Shown: positions 60,765 to 64,000 of the stretch, one piece after another | Position numbering within the stretch: position 1 is the first letter of the stretch | How the letters are laid out: every line of letters starts with the position of its first letter | Source: Mesorhabditis belari | Lineage: Eukaryota > Nematoda > Chromadorea > Rhabditida > Rhabditidae | NCBI GenBank assembly: GCA_958450365.1 | Contig: CAUEEP010000932.1 | Location: forward strand, 445,501-509,500 | Length of the DNA: 64,000 nt | Reading direction: 5' to 3' | The notes under the pieces: model-generated | What the model was told of the DNA's origin: nothing | The model's database searches: none | What the model saw: only the letters and a program-made list of their open reading frames with translations | Made by a program: the position numbers and the translations under genes

Positions 60765-61049
60765 GCCAAACTTTTTCATTCAAAACTTTCTTCGGATAAT
60801 AGTGAGTGATCAAACAAATAGTGATGAGCAATCCACACCAGCCTTCAAAATTAAGAGGGTGTCTTTTCAAAGAATTTATTCCCCACCATTCCCAAAAAAA
60901 TTAAACCTCGCCATGAATGAAGGACAAGGACCCAAAACCGAGGCAAGAAAGAGCACAAAAACTGGGACTGAAATCACACAAAAAAGGAGAATCGATTTTT
61001 ACAAGAAACGAGAGGAATGTAAAAGCACAAAATTTGGAAATCGGGTTTA
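60765..61049 (+). CDS. Possible exon or small ORF, weak
   Basis: A plus-strand frame open from 60763 to the TAG at 61047-61049 encodes a polar, Ser/Thr/Lys-rich stretch (for example FKIKRVSFQRIYSPPFPKK). The first ATG is only at 60913 (NEGQGPKTEA follows), so the rest would need an upstream exon. It ends exactly on the antiparallel stop codon of the Argonaute gene. I see no homology; it may be noncoding. Confidence 0.25.
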
Positions 61050-64000
61050 GACGAAGTACATCCTCGACTTGAACTTCTCGGCGACGGCCACGCAGTCTTG
61101 AAGTGCCGCATCACTGTTCGATTGACGAGCCCCGCTCATTTCCGGCTGCTGCTGTGGCTCACCTAAAAATGTTATTGATTCAAATTAGCGAAACACCAGG
61201 GATCTTCATTAAATTCTCTCTACCTCCATCAACCCCCGAGCGGCGCTGATTTGCTTGTCCTGGTCTGCGTCCGATGTTCATCAATGATGAGAGAGTTGAA
61301 ACTACCGATCCTGTCTCCAAGACACTCTCGTTATCATGCACTCCACTAAAAAGCAACATTAAAATTCACAAAAAAAACCTACAGCTTGCGTTTGATATGA
61401 AAACGAGCACGAGTGGCCACCAAATCCGCATAATACACAGGGGCTGGGATCGACACGGCACGAGCACATCGGCCATAAGTGTGGCACATGCTAAAACTTC
61501 TAGACAAGTTTAAAGGAAATCTGAAAAAAAACTAGCCTGTAGGTGATCGCTTGCATCTCATCTGCAGTAAAGTTGTTGTCATCCCAAAGCACAAGATAAT
61601 GGGCTGGGCGCGATGTTCCTAAAATCTTGGCATTGTAGCATTACCAAGTAAAATAACCTTGAATGCCAAAGTGCGAGCACAAATAGAAGTCAAATCCTTC
61701 GGGAGAGACAATTCCTGTATCGACAGTGGTGCCAGGCGGGATGTTCTTTGCCTTTCCAACAGTATCCTAAACACAACGTACATATTAACAACAACGTTAG
61801 ATGCTCAAACCTTGCCAAACTTGCAGAACAAGCGTGCATGATGGCGCTTTTGCACAACAACATAGCTAAATACGAAACGTTTCTAATAATGAGGGTGTTG
61901 AAAGCTTACGTGATGGGTGGGCGATAGTCGTTGGAAAGCGTGAGGCAAGCTGAACGGATTCCTTGAATCTCCTCTCGAAGCACTTCAGCGAATTGTCCTT
62001 CACTCACTCCGTCACGGTAAACGATGATCCTCTCGGGCTTCTGATGTGTGTTCTTGTAGAATGAGACTATAAGATATTCATAAAAAAGAATCACATTGTA
62101 AATATACCAAGACGTTCACGAACGGCATCGAGGAGGTAAACGACCGATTCACGGCATTTCCGCTGCACTTTCACATTGGCTCCATAAGTTTGAGGATAGA
62201 GGTCAAGATTGGCGACAATCTAAAGAAAATAATAGCTTCGAAATCTTTTAATGATGGTGGTGACTAGGAAAGCCTCCAAAAATCTCACTGCAGCCACTGA
62301 AGGAATGTTGAGTCGTTCCTCGGCTTGTGTGGGATGGGTAACGTCAACACCAAGGACCAAAGTTGGCACATCTACAAGGTATCTGAAAGCACACGGATAA
62401 GCAACTACTTAGCACCAGTCAGACTTGTGAGTGATAGCGTCGGCAACAAGTCTCGAGTTGATTCCTCCTAACTTCATGTTGATCTAAATGAAAGAATTTT
62501 AAAATAGCTCAGAAGGAAATCACCTTGAGCACAATGTTCGAACAAGTTGCTGGAGATGGACGGAGAACATTTTTCAGCAGCAAGCATTGAGACATGATTC
62601 CGTAAATCATATCCGAGCACTCCTTCACGGTGGCTAAAGTTAAACAGTCAGACAAGCAAGCAATAATAAAATCCCGACAGCTCAACCAATTAAAGGTCCT
62701 TACCGTAGATATCCGAGTTCTTTCCGGGCAAAACGACAATCACCAGATCACAGTTTGTTCCTATCTGCTTGTATTCGGTTGCAATTTCCTAAATTGAATC
62801 TGAATCAAACGAATGACCAAAATTACCTTGAAGAGCAGTGAAACATCGTCACGACCACGGCCGTACTTGACAAGATCTGGCCAACGAGGGAATTCCATGC
62901 CCATTTGAGTAGCCTAAACATCGTATTGTATCGGTAGTTTAAAATTCAAACCTTGCTGTGAAGTGATTGGCAAAAAGTTTGAAGCAGGGCTTGGTCTCGA
63001 GGGTTCACCAAAGCGATCATCGAATAGGAGCTGCAAGAGGCTGGTAAGAAAAGTGTTTGGTTGTCCATTGACCAAGCTCCATCTTTTGGCACAACGATTG
63101 GGTTCTAAAAATAAACTCATTGCAAGTTTGAATCCTTCAGTATAATCCAAAAATTCTTACCGTACGTTTGTTATCTCCGAACATGATGGCTGGTGGCTGC
63201 AAGACTCGGGCGGTGGTTTCAAACATCTTTGGAACAATGGAAAGCCCAAATTCTCTAAAATGACAAAGATTAAAAGATTACATAATATCGACAAAAAGAT
63301 TACTTGAGGAATGGATCCTTATGGAAGGCAGCTTGTTCACAAAGGGCCGAGATACGTTGCTCACGTTGTTGAGCATCAACTGCGGCCGCCTGGAAATTAA
63401 AAATCTCTTAATCAAAAGTTAGAAAACTAAGAACTCACCCGAATGATGCTGCTCGTTTGCTTCTCGCTGAGTTTCTTGTTGTATTTTTGGGGCGTATCCA
63501 GGGTACAAACCTAAATCATATCTTTTACTTTTTAAAAGTAATATAAAACAAAGCTGAGAGCAAAACCACACCTCAAGGGGGAAGTAAATGTATCGTTGTG
63601 GTGGTCCAACGTGAAGGCATGGTAGCTTCGGGAACATCAATGGGCGATATCGTTGTCCAAAGTAGTCAGCCACCGTCATTTTGCATTCCACTCCGTTTTC
63701 ATCTTTGCTTTTGAAGCTAAACAAGTCGGTTAAGAAATCACAATACAAACTTACGTGACTTGATCAGCAGGCATTTGAAGGGAATTGACACGGTAGACAC
63801 GAACAACGCCAGGGCGGTGAGAGATGCGAATCTAAAGTAAGCTTACAAAAAAATTAATACAACACAAAACACACCTTAATTCCTTTGACGGCCTCAGCAA
63901 GAATCTTGTGCTCATGACTTGACAGTTGAAAATCACGGTAAAGCGTTTCTGGCTAAACGACAAAATAACCTCCTGATAAATCCGCAACTCCAAACCGTAA
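61047..64000 (-). CDS. AGO-clade Argonaute, 5' end outside window
   Basis: Small-RNA-guided silencing protein. Twenty exons are readable (first 63952-63875, last 61162-61047) and give 666 residues without a stop. Seen in order: the PAZ domain ([17 protein letters not shown] ... [19 protein letters not shown]), linker, MID ([20 protein letters not shown]) and PIWI. PIWI has GVDVTHP, the glutamate in [32 protein letters not shown] and [10 protein letters not shown]. The catalytic set is therefore Asp-Glu-Asp with Asp where metazoan AGOs usually have His. The C-terminus is unusual: after [10 protein letters not shown] come a Ser/Gln-rich tail and a terminal MYFV, close to the usual MYFA. The motifs place it with ALG-type AGOs, not worm-specific WAGOs; which ALG I cannot say. 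The intron at 61491-61536 starts with GC. The region upstream of 63952 is an intron or its start, ending TCGTTTAG. Confidence 0.93.

Noticed and set aside
63953..63969. A possible 17-nt intron in the Argonaute gene
   Set aside because: GT...TAG spaced by 17 nt would keep a plausible frame to the window edge, but a donor at about 63997 gives a normal ~45-nt intron. Metazoan introns this short are not established.

Overview
This window looks like chromosomal DNA from a free-living nematode, possibly a rhabditid. It is AT-rich. Introns are short (about 35-65 nt) where no repeat has entered, with GTGAG/GTAAG donors and T-rich acceptors ending in CAG or TAG. Two genes belong to families with well-known nematode members (a Tob/BTG protein resembling fog-3 and an AGO-clade Argonaute), and mariner, Tc1, hAT and palindromic MITE copies are abundant. 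No viral, bacterial, rRNA or CRISPR feature was seen. All gene models come from hand translation and splice-phase bookkeeping.

Left part (1-22 kb): a plus-strand gene of unknown function (exons 3357-5954) is followed by a CR1-like LINE with a mariner inside it. A plus-strand gene for a small membrane protein spans 9163-19961. Its introns hold a minus-strand defensin-like (CS-alpha-beta, ABF-type) peptide gene (10710-11625), LINE debris, a decayed but TSD-flanked hAT element (13649-17399) and a possible one-exon minus-strand gene (18162-18494). A 360-bp tandem repeat carrying tRNA-Lys-like sequence lies at 19.9-20.7 kb.

Middle (23-42.5 kb): one minus-strand gene, an alpha-1,6-fucosyltransferase (fut-8/FUT8), is complete in 19 exons over 19.3 kb and predicts 576 residues. 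Its introns are packed with minisatellites, LINE 3' ends, MITEs and an inverted pair of 0.5-kb elements.

Gene desert (42.5-55.4 kb): a deleted Tc1-like element, 38-bp minisatellites, inverted tRNA-like copies and older dispersed repeats. No confident gene.

Right part (55.4-64 kb): three compact minus-strand genes. In transcription order they are an AGO-clade Argonaute (5' end outside the window; PAZ, MID and PIWI present), a fog-3-like Tob/BTG gene (complete, 340 aa) and a 603-aa coiled-coil protein of unknown function. The two recognised families have small-RNA and germline sex-determination roles in C. elegans, so a germline-expressed neighbourhood is plausible but inferred. Nearly all 3' splice sites in this block end in TAG, whereas fut-8 mostly uses CAG.
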